Numbered from the stretch's first letter, positions 17,092-26,265 are shown. The stretch: DNA of 64,000 nt from DATFDN01 sp963830565 (GCA_963830565.1 CAWHMO010000010.1:186001-250000), one strand, 5' to 3'. Notes: generated by a model from the letters alone, not told the origin. A program made the numbers and translations.

Positions 17092-17357
17092 TCAGGGATG
17101 CTGCCGTTTTATCGGTGCTACCAATGCCGCAATGATTTCCGCGCATTCCGCCGCCGATAGTTTGTCGTATTGCGTCGCGAACGTGGTCATCGGTACAAGG
17201 TCTTCGATGGGCAGTTCGCTGGAACTTCGCGGGCTAAAACCACCCGTGGAGGTAGCGTAGCGGTTTTGGATAGAACATCTCGCGTTGTCCAAGTGGCTTC
17301 GCCGAGTTCGACGCTATAGCCGTTACCAAAATTTTCTTGGTGCTGAACGTTCATCAT
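17092..17357 (-). pseudogene. small hypothetical protein, frame change in the middle
   Basis: AGGGAGGG precedes ATGATG at 17357/17354. The first frame reads MMNVQHQENFGNGYSVELGE and continues to about 17220. A second frame carries ELPIEDLVPMTTFATQYDKL and AECAEIIAALVAPIKRQHP, ending at 17092. Together they would make a protein of about 85 residues. The family is not recognised. The strong ribosome binding site and the composition of both halves suggest a real gene broken by one indel. Confidence 0.35.
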
Positions 17358-17473
17358 GCCCTCCCTTACGCAACGCGAACCGCAAGGATTGGCCCGCCTC
17401 GCTGCTACAAGCCGCATGCCGTTCGCTTTGCCCCGGAACACCTCGCCTTCGCGGATGTCGCCCCGCCACTGCA

Positions 17474-17588
17474 CCTCTCCCGCCGCGCGGGAGAGGTCGC
17501 CGCGCGCAGCGCGGCGGGTGAGGGTCCGGCGGGCGGTGCCCTCACCCGGCTCGTTTCACTCGCCGACCTCTCCCGCAAGCGGGAGAGG
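17474..17588. repeat. intergenic palindromic element with two CCTCTCCCGC hairpins
   Basis: Two hairpins with nearly the same stem, CCTCTCCCGC.../...GCGGGAGAGG, lie at 17474-17496 and 17567-17588. Between them are GGGTGAGGG and CCCTCACCC, which can also pair. This is the layout of repetitive extragenic palindromes common in high-GC proteobacteria. The CoA transferase reading frame on the minus strand now ends inside it. Confidence 0.6.
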
Positions 17589-18774
17589 TGTACAATCCCC
17601 GTGAACATGCTTTATCCAGCCAATCGCGCGATGTCGCCTCGGTGAATCCGTGTTCGCGCAGCACCTCCGCCGTGTGCTCCCTCAGCCGTGGCGGCAGGCG
17701 CCGGATTTCGGGTGGGGAAGCCGGCATCTCGATCGGGTTCGCCGGCAGACGCACTGCGCCCTCGGTCGGGTGCTCCAGCATCCGCCAGAACCCGGTCGCG
17801 GCCAGATGCGGGTCGTCGAGCAAATCCTCGAGATCGTTCAGCACCGCATGGGGAATGTCGGTGCGATCCAGCGCCGCCAGCCATTCGGCGTTGGCCCGGC
17901 TTCCCACCAGCCGGGCCAACTCGTCCCACACCCGACCGATATTGGCCTGGCGCCCGCGATTGGTGGCGAAGCCGGGATCGGCGGCGAGGTCGCCGGTCGA
18001 TCAGTTCGAAGAAGCTGCGCCAATGCGGGTCGGTGTAGGGCAGGAAGCACAGGAACCTGTCGCGCGTGCGATAGGGCCGGCGCATGGCCTGGCGGATCGG
18101 CTCGTAGCCCATCCGGCCGGCCGGCGGCTCGAACACCGCGCTACCGAGATGCTCGTGCATGGTGAAGGCGACCATGGTCTCCGTCATCGGCACGCTGACC
18201 GCCTGGCCCTGCCCGGTCCTCTCCCGGTGCAGCAGCGCCAGCGCGATCGCGTAGGCGGCATGAACGCCGGTGATCTTGTCGGCGATGATCGAGGGTATCT
18301 AGCGCGGCTCGCCGGCGACGATCGTTTGCAGCATGGCGAGACCGGACAGGGCCTGGATGATGTCGTCATAGGCCGGCCGCCATACGGGCCGTCGTCCTGG
18401 AAGCCCTTCACGTGGCAGGTAATCAGCCGCGGATTGATCGCCGCCAGCGTCTCCGCGGATAACCCGATCCGCGCCGCCGCGCTGGTGCGGATCGAGTGCA
18501 GCAGCACGTCGCTGCGCGCAGCCAGCCGATGTAGGGTCGCCCGTCCGGGCTCCGTCTTGAGGTTGAGGACGATGCTGCGCTTGTTGCGGTTATTGGCGAG
18601 GAACAGCGCGCCCATGCCCTCGGGCCGACGGGCGCCGATGGAGCGGGTGATGTCGCCCTCCGGCCCCTCCACCTTGATGACGTCGGCGCCCATGTCGCCG
18701 AGATACTGCCCGGCCATCGGTCCCAGGATGACCGAGGACACGTCGGGCACAGTGATGCCGCCAAGCGGTCCCAT
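17542..18774 (-). pseudogene. CaiB/BaiF family CoA transferase, multiply disrupted
   Basis: From ATG 18774 it reads MGPLGGITVPDVSSVILGPM, MGADVIKVEGPEGD and NPRLITCHVKGFQDDGPYGG, typical class III CoA transferase. One base is missing near 18380 before AYDDIIQALSGLAML. A TAG replaces a codon near 18300 (AGEPR-stop-IPSIIADKITG). Another shift occurs near 18000 before VWDELARLVGSRANAEWLAA. The last frame ends EVLREHGFTEATSRDWLD and continues into the palindromic repeat. With at least two shifts and a nonsense codon this is a real pseudogene rather than one read error. Confidence 0.8.
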
Positions 18775-18775
18775 C

Positions 18776-19440
18776 TCAGCGCGCCCGCTTGGTGTTATCG
18801 GCAGCATGGAGCGGGCGATGATCTGCTTCATCACCTCCACGCTGCCGCCGCCGATGCGGCCCATGCGGGCGTCGACGAAGGCGCGCGCGATCGGAAACTC
18901 CCACATGTAGCCCCAGCCTCCGAAGAACTGCAGGCACTGGTCCATCACTTTGCCCTGCAGCTCGGCGCTCACCAGCTTGGCCATCGCAGCGTCCACCGCG
19001 TCCAGCTCGCCGCGCAAATGCAGCTCGATGCAGCGGTCCACGAACACGCGCTGCATGGTCAGCTCCGCCTTCATCTCCGCCAGCCTGAACTGGGTGTTCT
19101 GGAAGTCCGCGAGCGTCTGGCCGAACATCTGGCGCTGCGTGGCGTACTCGATGGTCCATTCCAGCGCCGCCTCCGACGAGGCGATGGCGCGGACCGCCTG
19201 CACCAGACGCTCCTGCGCCAGTTCCTTCATCAACTGGTAGAACCCGCGCCCTTCCTGGCCTAGCAGCGATCTTCTCCAGCGTCCGGCCGCGCTGGAAGCC
19301 GGGCCGGTCGGTCTCGACCAGGACCAGGCTCACGCCCCGCGCCCCGGCCTTCGGGTCGGTCTTGCAGGCGAGCACCAGCAGGTCCGCGTTGAACCCGGCG
19401 GTGATGAACAACCTTCTGGCCGTTGATGACGTACTCTTCG
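18776..19440 (-). pseudogene. acyl-CoA dehydrogenase, 5' truncated and internally deleted
   Basis: The fragment begins abruptly at EEYVINGQKV, the middle-domain motif, with the first hundred or so residues missing. A one-base insertion precedes FITAGFNADLLVLACKTDPK and GARGVSLVLVETDRPGFQRG. After RTLEKI the segment that normally contains a GM.AQDT.EL.F.D motif is deleted. The frame resumes at GQEGRGFYQLMKELAQERLV and continues through EYATQRQMFGQTLADFQNTQ and FGGWGYMWEFPIARAFVD. It ends IIARSMLPITPSGR and runs into the CoA transferase start. Upstream it is joined to a binding-protein remnant. Confidence 0.8.
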
Positions 19441-19771
19441 CCGCCCTCGTTGAGCGGCACGCAAGGGCCGTCCGCCGGCAGAATGCTCAGGATGTCGCAA
19501 GCATCCCATGCCGAATGTGACGCGGCCGGCGTCTTCACCCGTAGCAGCAGCATGTCGCGCAGCACTTGGCCGTCGGCGCGGACCTTCGAGGGCACGAACA
19601 GGAAATCCTCGATGGCCTCGCCTTCATCTGTTCGTACGGACCGTTCAGGTCAGTGAGACAGCCGAGCCGGATCGCCTGTCCAGCGGCTACGCCCCGAGTG
19701 GTTAACGCCATGGGCAGGGCTGCAAGCCCGGCACCGGCCAGCAGCGAACGCCGGGTGATCGTTCCGCGCAT
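19440..19771 (-). pseudogene. LivJ-type ABC substrate-binding protein with its middle deleted
   Basis: ATG 19771 starts a twin-arginine-like signal peptide (TRRSLLAGAGLAALPMALTT). The first strand of the binding protein follows, AIRLGCLTDLNGPYE (family: IRIG.L.D..GPY). The sequence then jumps, in another frame, to VRADGQVLRDMLLLRVKTPA and ILSILPADGPCVPLNEGG, which is the last 60 or so residues of the same family (RADGR..HDMYL..VK.P...... FRPL.E.GCPLV). About 280 residues are missing. The NEGG end joins the acyl-CoA dehydrogenase fragment. No functional product is possible. Confidence 0.7.
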
Positions 19772-19892
19772 CGGTCTCCTCCGCCCTGCAGCACTCTAGG
19801 GTGCGAAGCGTGCCGACGGACGCGGCCGGGCTCGACCAGTTGTTTGGAACGCGCGCGCAGGCGACCTGCGCCATGGGCGAGGTCTGACCGTC

Positions 19893-21001
19893 ATGGCGCA
19901 TCAGGCCCTGAGCCGCGAATTCAATTCCGTTGTCGTGGGCGCCGGCTTCGCCGGCCTCTACATGCTGCACCGTCTGCGGCAGCTCGGCTTCTCCATCGTG
20001 GTCTTCGAGACCGGCGACGGCGTCGGCGGCACCTGGTACCTGGAACCGCTATCCGGGCGCGCGCTGCGATGTCGAGAGCCTGCAGTCCTCATACTCGTTC
20101 TCCGACGAGTTGCAGCAGGAGTGGGCCTGGACCCAGCGCTACCCCGAGCAGACGGTGATCCTGCGCTGCATCAACCATGTGGCGGACCGCTTCGATCATG
20201 TGGCGGACCGCGCTTCGATCTGCGCCGGGATATCCGCCTGAACACGACGGTGACGGCGGCGCGCTTCGACGAGGCGGCGACGCAGTGGCAGGTGTCCACC
20301 GACCGCGGTGACCAGGTCTCGGCGCGGTTCCTGATCATGGCCAGCGGATGCCTGTGGGCGGCGCGCGCGCCGGATCCAAGCGGATCTGCGTCGACACGGG
20401 TTATTACGCCACGTTCAACCGGAAGAACGTGACCCTGGTTGACGTGCGTCGTTCGCCCATCGAGGCGATCACGCCGACCGGCCTGCGAACGCGCGATGCC
20501 GCCTATGATCTGGATAGCATCGTGTTCGCGACCGGGTATGACGCCGTGACCGGCCCCGTGCTGCGCATCGACCCGATCGGTCGGGGCGGCCGGCACCTGG
20601 CCGAGAAATGGACCGAGGGGCCACGGACCTGTCTCGGCCTGATGACCGCCGATGTTCCGAACTTGTTCATTATCACCGGTCCCGGCAGCCCATCAGTGCT
20701 GACCAACATGGTCGTTTCGGTCGAGCAGCACGTCGATTGGATCGCCGATTGCCTGTCGCATCTGCGGGCGCAGGGTCGCCACGCGATCGAGCCGACCGAA
20801 CGCGCCGAGCACGACTGGGTGGCGCATGTGAACGAGGTAGCGGACCGCACGCTTTTTCCCCGTGCGAATTCCTGGTACATGGGCGCGAACATTCCCGGCA
20901 AGCCACGCGTGTTCCTGCCCTATGTTGGCGGGTTCGCGAACTATCGGCGCATGTGCGACGAGGTCGCCGCGGAGAAATATCGGGGCTTCGACCTGCGATG
21001 A
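19893..21001 (+). pseudogene. flavin monooxygenase (Baeyer-Villiger/cyclohexanone type), internal deletion and frameshifts
   Basis: The N-terminus has the FAD motif VVVGAGFAGLYMLHRLRQLG and GDGVGGTWY. A frame change leads to RYPGARCDVESLQSSYSFSD, and the frame returns after a tandem duplication (20176-20219) at FDLRRDIRLNTTVTAARFDE. After MASGCLWAARAPD, near 20375, it jumps to GSKRICVDTGYYATFNRKNV, which is over 150 residues further on in cyclohexanone-monooxygenase relatives. The BVMO fingerprint, NADPH-binding fold and linker are therefore gone. The C-terminal part (YDLDSIVFATGYDAVTGPVL, FIITGPGSPSVLTNMVVSVE) is intact to the stop at 21001. It overlaps the flavin reductase start by four bases. 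Confidence 0.8.
20176..20219. repeat. 21/23-bp tandem duplication inside the monooxygenase remnant
   Basis: CATGTGGCGGACCGCTTCGA with a final T (20176-20196) is followed at once by the same sequence with an extra GC (20197-20219). The copies encode HVADRFD and its shifted repeat. The total added length returns the reading to the original frame after an earlier shift. Confidence 0.8.
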
Positions 21002-21519
21002 CCAGCGCGACAGGGACGGAGATCGGCCCACGCCACCTCCGTCACGCGCTCGGCCGCTTCGCGGCTGGCGTCACCGTGATCACCACGCCTGCGCCGAACG
21101 GCAGGCTGGAAGTCATCACGGCCAACTCGTTCGCGGCACTGTCCCTCGACCCACCGCTGGGGCTGTGGAGTCTCAGCCGCAGCCCCTCGGCGCTTGCCGG
21201 ATTCCAGGAGTCCGGCTGCTTCGCGATCAACGTGCTGCGTGCGTCGCAGATCTCGCTGTCGCATCGTTTCGCCAAGCCAGGCGCAAGCAAGTATGACAGT
21301 GTCGAGTTCGATACCGGACTCGGCGGCTGCCCTCTACTTCGCCAGCCGCTTGCCACCTTTGAGTGCGAGACCGAGAAGCAGGTGGACGGCGGCGATCATG
21401 TCCTGTTCGTGGGGCACGTCCGCCGGACTGCATGGCACCATGGCGAACCGCTGATCTTCAGCGCGGGGCAATACTGCACGTCCCTGCCGTTGCGCGAAGG
21501 GCAGCCGAGTCCGACCTGA
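20998..21519 (+). CDS. flavin reductase-like (FMN-binding) protein
   Basis: A 173-residue protein of the flavin reductase-like FMN-binding split-barrel family: LRHALGRFAAGVTVITTPAP at the start, then ITANSFAALSLDPPLGLWSL, CFAINVLRASQISLSHRFAK, and HVLFVGHVRRTAWHHGEPLI. Such enzymes reduce FMN or FAD with NAD(P)H for two-component monooxygenases. ATG 20998 overlaps the monooxygenase stop (ATGA), so it was translated with that gene. The monooxygenase is a pseudogene, which leaves this intact gene without an evident partner. No damage is seen. Confidence 0.85.
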   Translation: MTSATGTEIGPRHLRHALGRFAAGVTVITTPAPNGRLEVITANSFAALSLDPPLGLWSLSRSPSALAGFQESGCFAINVLRASQISLSHRFAKPGASKYDSVEFDTGLGGCPLLRQPLATFECETEKQVDGGDHVLFVGHVRRTAWHHGEPLIFSAGQYCTSLPLREGQPSPT

Positions 21520-21637
21520 ACGATATCTGGGGAGGGCTGGGATGACCGCTTCGAGCCGGTTCCTGCTTAACTCGGCCAGATCGTCGCTGATGCTCGTCAC
21601 TAGCAGGCGGCTTCGTGCTGCCGAGGAGGATTATCTA

Positions 21638-22594
21638 ATGTCCAACGAGGCGCGTCCGCATAGCATCGCCGAGATGCCGGCCCAAAGGCCGGCGAGCCCG
21701 GCCAGCCTCGCCGAGGGCCGCGGGCGGTTCTTCAACACCGGCAACGCCTTCAACGTCAGACTTCCGCCCGTGCCCGACCGGATCTTTACCGAGGAGCCGC
21801 GCGCTGCGCTTAATCCCGCGACGCCGACCGGGCTGATTTCGTGCGACATCTCAACGGAGCTGGAGTGCGCCTTCCCGGCCACCACGCCGCTGGTGCTGGC
21901 GCACTACGCGAAGATTCGGGCGGGCGAGACGCTGGAAACGGATTTTGTGGCAAGCGGCGTGATCGCCTACGTGATCCAGGGCAGCGGCACCACGCGGTGC
22001 GATGCGGAGACGCTCGCCTGGGATCAAGGCGACCTGTTCATCCTGCCCGGCGGCGTGCCCGTGACTCATCAGGCGGGCGAGGCGGATGCCGTGTTGTGGA
22101 TCGTGACCAACGAGCCGCAGCTTGCCTTCGAGAACCTGCGCCCGCCCGCGCCGGGGCAGGCGCCGACCGGAGTGGTGCATTACCGCGCCGCGGAGATCGC
22201 TCGGCAGATCGACCTGATCTACGATGTCGGACGCAGTGAGGAGATCGCCGGCTCGGCGCTGATCTTCTCCGCCGACCGGCAGGAAGCGACGCGCAACATC
22301 CTGCCCACGCTGACGGTGGCAATGAACTCGCTGCCGGGCGGCGTCGTGCAGCGCCCGCATCGGCACAACTCGGTCGCGGTCTCGCTCGTCATCAAGGGCG
22401 ATCGCTGCTTCTCGGTGATCGACGGCCGCCGCAAGGACTGGGCGCCCTGGGCCACTACCATCACTCCGCCCGTGTCGGTGCACTCGCACCACAACGCCGG
22501 CAACGAGCAGGCGCTGTTCCTGATCGTGCAGGATGGCGGCATCTACTATCACACACGGGCCATGGGCTTCGAGTTCACCGAGCACCCGCAATAG
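21638..22594 (+). CDS. bicupin protein (gentisate-1,2-dioxygenase-like)
   Basis: A 318-residue protein with two cupin folds. Cupin I, about residues 85-175, has VIQGSGTTRCDAETLAWDQG and FILPGGVPVTHQA. Cupin II, about 215-310, has VVQRPHRHNSVAVSLVIKGD and ITPPVSVHSHHNAGNEQALF. The second domain keeps a metal set HRH...H; the first has a weak site, as in several gentisate or 1-hydroxy-2-naphthoate dioxygenase relatives. A ring-cleavage role is possible but unproven. ATG 21638 has GAGGAGGA 8 bases upstream, so the longer open frame from 21542 is not used. Intact, with tauD directly behind. Confidence 0.8.
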   Translation: MSNEARPHSIAEMPAQRPASPASLAEGRGRFFNTGNAFNVRLPPVPDRIFTEEPRAALNPATPTGLISCDISTELECAFPATTPLVLAHYAKIRAGETLETDFVASGVIAYVIQGSGTTRCDAETLAWDQGDLFILPGGVPVTHQAGEADAVLWIVTNEPQLAFENLRPPAPGQAPTGVVHYRAAEIARQIDLIYDVGRSEEIAGSALIFSADRQEATRNILPTLTVAMNSLPGGVVQRPHRHNSVAVSLVIKGDRCFSVIDGRRKDWAPWATTITPPVSVHSHHNAGNEQALFLIVQDGGIYYHTRAMGFEFTEHPQ

Positions 22595-22603
22595 GAGGAA
22601 GCC

Positions 22604-22978
22604 ATGTCGGTCAGCGCAGAAGCGGCGACGCAAACCAAGTTGACGGCGCGCGTCCTGCATCCCGCGCTGGGCGCAAAGGTTAGAGGGATCGACATGCGCG
22701 CGCCGCTCGATCAGGCTATCTTCCGCGAACTGCACGAGACCTGGATGCGCTATCTCGTGCCGGTGTTCCCCGAGCAGCACATCAACGACGCCGAGCACGT
22801 CGCCTTCACGCGGTATTTCGGCGAACCGGAGATCTTTCACCAGAAGACCATCCGCTCGAAGCGAGTGCCGGAGATCTTCCGCGTTTCCAACGTGGACGAC
22901 GACGGCAATCTGATGCCCCCCGACCATCCCACGGTGCAGCAGGTCGCACTCGCTCAGTTCTGGCATACGGACAGCCGG
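22604..22978 (+). pseudogene. TauD/TfdA-family dioxygenase, truncated
   Basis: A good ribosome binding site (AGGAGGAAGCC) precedes ATG 22604. The protein starts LTARVLHPALGAKVRGIDMR and reaches FWHTDSR, holding the HxD iron-binding pair of Fe(II)/2-oxoglutarate dioxygenases. Immediately afterwards the sequence becomes TEMAVADFGGSV, which belongs to a periplasmic binding protein, and the frame stops at 23053. The 2-oxoglutarate-binding half and the distal histidine are missing. The bicupin gene lies 9 bases upstream. Confidence 0.75.
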
Positions 22979-23978
22979 GTGACAACCGAGATGGCGGTCG
23001 CGGATTTTGGCGGCTCGGTTGCTGGGCCGTCCGATCGAGGTGATGCAGAGTGACGACCAGAACAAGGCTGAGGTTGCCGGCGCGTTGGCGCGGCAGTGGA
23101 TCGACCAGGGCGTCAGCGTGCTGGTGGACGGCGCCGCCACCTCGGCCGGCTTCGCCATCCAGCAGATCCCGCGCGAGAAGAAGCGTATCTTCCTCATGAG
23201 CACGCCCACCGCCACCGCTCTCATCGGCAAGCAGTGCTCGCCCTATGGATTTCAGTTCGCGGCGGATACCTATGCGCTGGCGAAGGTCGTGGGCGGCGCG
23301 CTGTCGAAGGCGGGTGGCGAATGAGCACACGAGAAGGCTGCCGGCGGCAAGGTGCTGGGTAGCGTCCGCGCGCCGCTCGGCACGGCCGACTTCTCAAGCT
23401 ATCTGATGCAGGCCAAGGCGTCGGGGGCGAAGGTGATCGGCTTGGCCAATGCCGGCACCGACCTGCAGAACTGCATCAAGCAGGCCGCCGAGTTCGGCAT
23501 CCCGCAAGGCGGCCAGCGGCTCGCGACGTTGTTGATGATCGTCGGCGACGTGCTTTCGCTCGGCCAGGACGTCTGTCAGGGGCTGGTGCTGACCAACTCG
23601 TTCTATTGGGATCTCACACCCGAAACGCGCGCCTGGACCGAACGCTACCTGACGAAGATGCCGAGGCCGCCGAACGAGTACAACGCTGGCTGCTACGCCG
23701 GCGTGACGCATTGGCTGAAGGCGGTGAAGGCAGCGAACACGCTGGATGCCGACGCGGTGGCCACGAAGATGCGGGCGATGCCGCTGGACGACTTCTACAA
23801 CAAGGGCGTCCGCATCCAGGCCAATGGCTGCGTGCCGCACACCATGTATCTCTGGGAGGTGAAGCCGCCCGCTCAGGCGACCCATAAATGGGACGTGTTC
23901 AAGAAGCTGGCCACCATTCCAAGCCCCGGGGCCTACCCGCCGCCGGGGCTGTTCGGCTGCCCGCTGGTGCCGTCATAG
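22979..23978 (+). pseudogene. LivJ-type ABC substrate-binding protein, 5' truncated with internal stop
   Basis: It begins at TEMAVADFGGSV, about residue 65 of the family, fused behind the tauD fragment. One extra base precedes LGRPIEVMQSDDQNKAEVAG. ARQWIDQGVSVLVDGAATS and RIFLMSTPTATALIGKQCSP follow. A TGA at 23322-23324 and a small deletion remove the segment after LSKAGGE. The same frame resumes with AAGGKVLGSVRAPLGTADFS and runs intact to the end, GAYPPPGLFGCPLVPS. The signal peptide and first lobe start are missing. It lies 10 bases before an intact acyl-CoA synthetase. Confidence 0.75.
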
Positions 23979-23987
23979 GATCGGATC

Positions 23988-25601
23988 ATGCGGGGGCTGA
24001 ACCAGGACTGTCCTCTGCTGCTCTCCACGATCCTGGAGCATGCGGCGGCAAACTTCGGCGACGTGCCCATCGTCGGCCGCTACCGGGAGGAATCGGTCCA
24101 GTATGATTACGGGCGGGCCGCGCGGCGTGCCCGCCGCCTCGGGGCCTCGCTGCGCCGACTTGATCTCGGGCCAGGCGGTTCAGTCGGCTCGCTCGCCTGG
24201 AACACGCACCGGCATTTCGAACTGTTCTATGCTGTGGCCGGCATCGGAGCCGTGCTGCACACGGCCAATCCACGGCTGTCGCCCGAGCACATCGCCTATA
24301 CGATCAACGTCACCGGCTACCGCACCCTGTTCTGCGATCCGGAGACATTGGCGCTGGTCGAACAGCTCGCGCCCCGGCTTGAGCACGTCGAGCATTTCGT
24401 TGTCATGGCCGCGGCCGACTCGATGCCGGCGGCGGCCTTGCCCGATCTGCAATGCTACGAAGAGCTGATCGACGCCGGGGAGGACGGCTTCGCGTGGCCG
24501 GCGCTGGACGAACGATCGGCCTGCGCGCTCTGCTTCACCTCCGGCACGACCGGTCTTCCGAAGGGCGTGTTGTACAGCCATCGCGGCACCGTGCTCTCGG
24601 CCATGTCGACCGGCAGCGGCAATGGCTGGGGACTGTCCGCGGACGACACGATCATCGCCATCGCCGGGTTCTTCCATTGCAATGGATGGGCGGTGCCGTT
24701 CTTCGGACCAATGTACGGCGCCAAACTCGTGTTGCCGGGCCGGCGCGCCGATACGGAGTGGCTGCATTCCCTGATCGTCGATGAGGGAGTGACCGCCGCG
24801 CCTGGCGTGCCGACGATCTGGCTGGGGATGCTGGAGTATTGCCGGCGGACCGGAAAGAAGCTCGGCCAGCTCGACCGCATCTATTCCGGAGGCACCGCGC
24901 CGCCGGCCGACATGATCGAGGCTTACCTGTCCGAATACGGCGTCCGCACGATCCACGGCTGGGGCATGACCGAGACCACGCATGGCGCCACCATTTCCTT
25001 CGCTCCGAGGCGCCTGCCCCGACAGGACGCAGTGGCGGCGATGCGCACGCAGGGCAAGCCACTTTATGGCAACGAGATCCGGATCGTGGACGAGTCCGGC
25101 CGTCCGTTGCCGCGCGACGGGCGCGCGATCGGGCATCTGCAATGCCGCGGCCACTGGATCGCCGGTGCATATTTCCGCCGGCCCGACGTGACGGTCGAGA
25201 CCGAGGATGGCTGGATGCGCACCGGCGACGTCGCCAGGATCGATCCCGACAACACGCTGCACATCGTCGATCGCGCCAAGGACGTCGTGAAGTCGGGCGG
25301 CGAGTGGATCAGCAGCCAGGCGCTGGAGGAAGCGGCGGCCTCGCACCCGGCGGTGCGGGAAGCCGCCGTCCTCTCCGTGGCGCATCCGCTCTGGCAGGAG
25401 CGTCCGTTCCTGGTCCTGGTGACTACGCCGGGCACGGAAATCACCGCCGATGCGATCCGCGAGCATCTCCGGGACCGTGTGCCGAAATGGTGGCTGCCCG
25501 AGGCGATCGCGTTTGTCGAGGAGCTGCCGCACGGGCCGACCGGCAAGCTCGACAAGCAAGAGCTGCGGGGATGGGTTGCCGAGGGCAAGCTCGGCCCCTG
25601 A
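23988..25601 (+). CDS. AMP-forming fatty-acyl-CoA synthetase
   Basis: A complete 537-residue ANL ligase that makes acyl-CoA from a carboxylate, ATP and CoA. Motifs in order: P-loop CFTSGTTGLPKGVLYSH; HCNGWAVPFFG; GWGMTETTHGATISF; GYLxxG-type hinge region MRTGDVARIDPDNTLHIVDR then KDVVKSGGEWISSQALEEAA; catalytic lysine in LPHGPTGKLDKQEL. The best match in style is the medium/long-chain group (alkK-like). It follows the decayed binding-protein gene by 10 bases and is the first fully intact long gene after the degraded region. The chain-length preference cannot be read from the sequence. Confidence 0.9.
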   Translation: MRGLNQDCPLLLSTILEHAAANFGDVPIVGRYREESVQYDYGRAARRARRLGASLRRLDLGPGGSVGSLAWNTHRHFELFYAVAGIGAVLHTANPRLSPEHIAYTINVTGYRTLFCDPETLALVEQLAPRLEHVEHFVVMAAADSMPAAALPDLQCYEELIDAGEDGFAWPALDERSACALCFTSGTTGLPKGVLYSHRGTVLSAMSTGSGNGWGLSADDTIIAIAGFFHCNGWAVPFFGPMYGAKLVLPGRRADTEWLHSLIVDEGVTAAPGVPTIWLGMLEYCRRTGKKLGQLDRIYSGGTAPPADMIEAYLSEYGVRTIHGWGMTETTHGATISFAPRRLPRQDAVAAMRTQGKPLYGNEIRIVDESGRPLPRDGRAIGHLQCRGHWIAGAYFRRPDVTVETEDGWMRTGDVARIDPDNTLHIVDRAKDVVKSGGEWISSQALEEAAASHPAVREAAVLSVAHPLWQERPFLVLVTTPGTEITADAIREHLRDRVPKWWLPEAIAFVEELPHGPTGKLDKQELRGWVAEGKLGP

Positions 25602-25617
25602 CGGTGCCGCATCCACA

Positions 25618-26097
25618 TCAGTCCTGCTTGTGGCGGCTGGTGTAGCTGCCGATCAGCTCGGCCTCGGCGACGATGTGGGGGCGGATGATGTCCCACAGAT
25701 CGGCTGCGGGCTCCTTCGGAACGGCAAGCGGCGTGTCGAGGTCCAGCGCCGCGAGGCGGAAGCGGTAGCGGTGCGCGTCGTCGCTCTCCGGCGGGCAAGG
25801 GCCATCATAGCGGGGATGGCCGTAGTCGTTGACGCCGTGCCCCAACGCCTCGGTCTTGACGCCATGCCCGATGCCTTCCGGCAGAAGCGTTCGGTCCGCC
25901 ATGAGGTCATAGACCGCCCAATGCCGGAACAGGCCCGAGGGCGCGTCGAGATCCTCCATCACCAGCGCGAAGCTCCGCGTCTCTGGCGGAGCGCCCGACC
26001 ATTCGAGCGGCGGGGAGATGTTGGCGCCTTCGCAGGTGTAGCGGGTCGGCATTTCCTCTTCCTGGGAGAAAGCCGGACTTTTCAGGACAAGGGCCAT
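25618..26097 (-). CDS. YbhB/YbcL-family PEBP-like protein
   Basis: A 159-residue phosphatidylethanolamine-binding-protein fold. Hallmarks are RYTCEGANISPPLEWSGAP, then SFALVMEDLDAP and FRHWAVYDLMADRTLLPEG. The C-terminal part has CPPESDDAHRYRFRLAALDL. Bacterial members are cytosolic or periplasmic proteins of uncertain role. No signal peptide is seen. It is a single gene, convergent with the acyl-CoA synthetase and divergent from the penicillin-acylase gene. Confidence 0.9.
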   Translation of the reverse strand: MALVLKSPAFSQEEEMPTRYTCEGANISPPLEWSGAPPETRSFALVMEDLDAPSGLFRHWAVYDLMADRTLLPEGIGHGVKTEALGHGVNDYGHPRYDGPCPPESDDAHRYRFRLAALDLDTPLAVPKEPAADLWDIIRPHIVAEAELIGSYTSRHKQD

Positions 26098-26265
26098 GCG
26101 CCGCTCCTTATAGGACCGGTGACATCAACGCCGGCATCGCGCCGGGGATGCGGGCGCGAATGCATCCCGTCCGCCGCACCCGCGTTGCGGCACCGGCACA
26201 AGGGGGATGCCAGCCATGGCGGCGGGAGGCATCGCATTCTTCGACCGAAACTCGACAGTATCGGT

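Noticed and set aside
19440..23978. An inversion that would rejoin the binding-protein N-terminus at 19.7 kb to the C-terminal part at 23 kb
   Set aside because: The 19.4-19.8 kb remnant already carries the last 60 residues of the same family, so two separate genes are more likely than one gene split by inversion. Not excluded, but not favoured.
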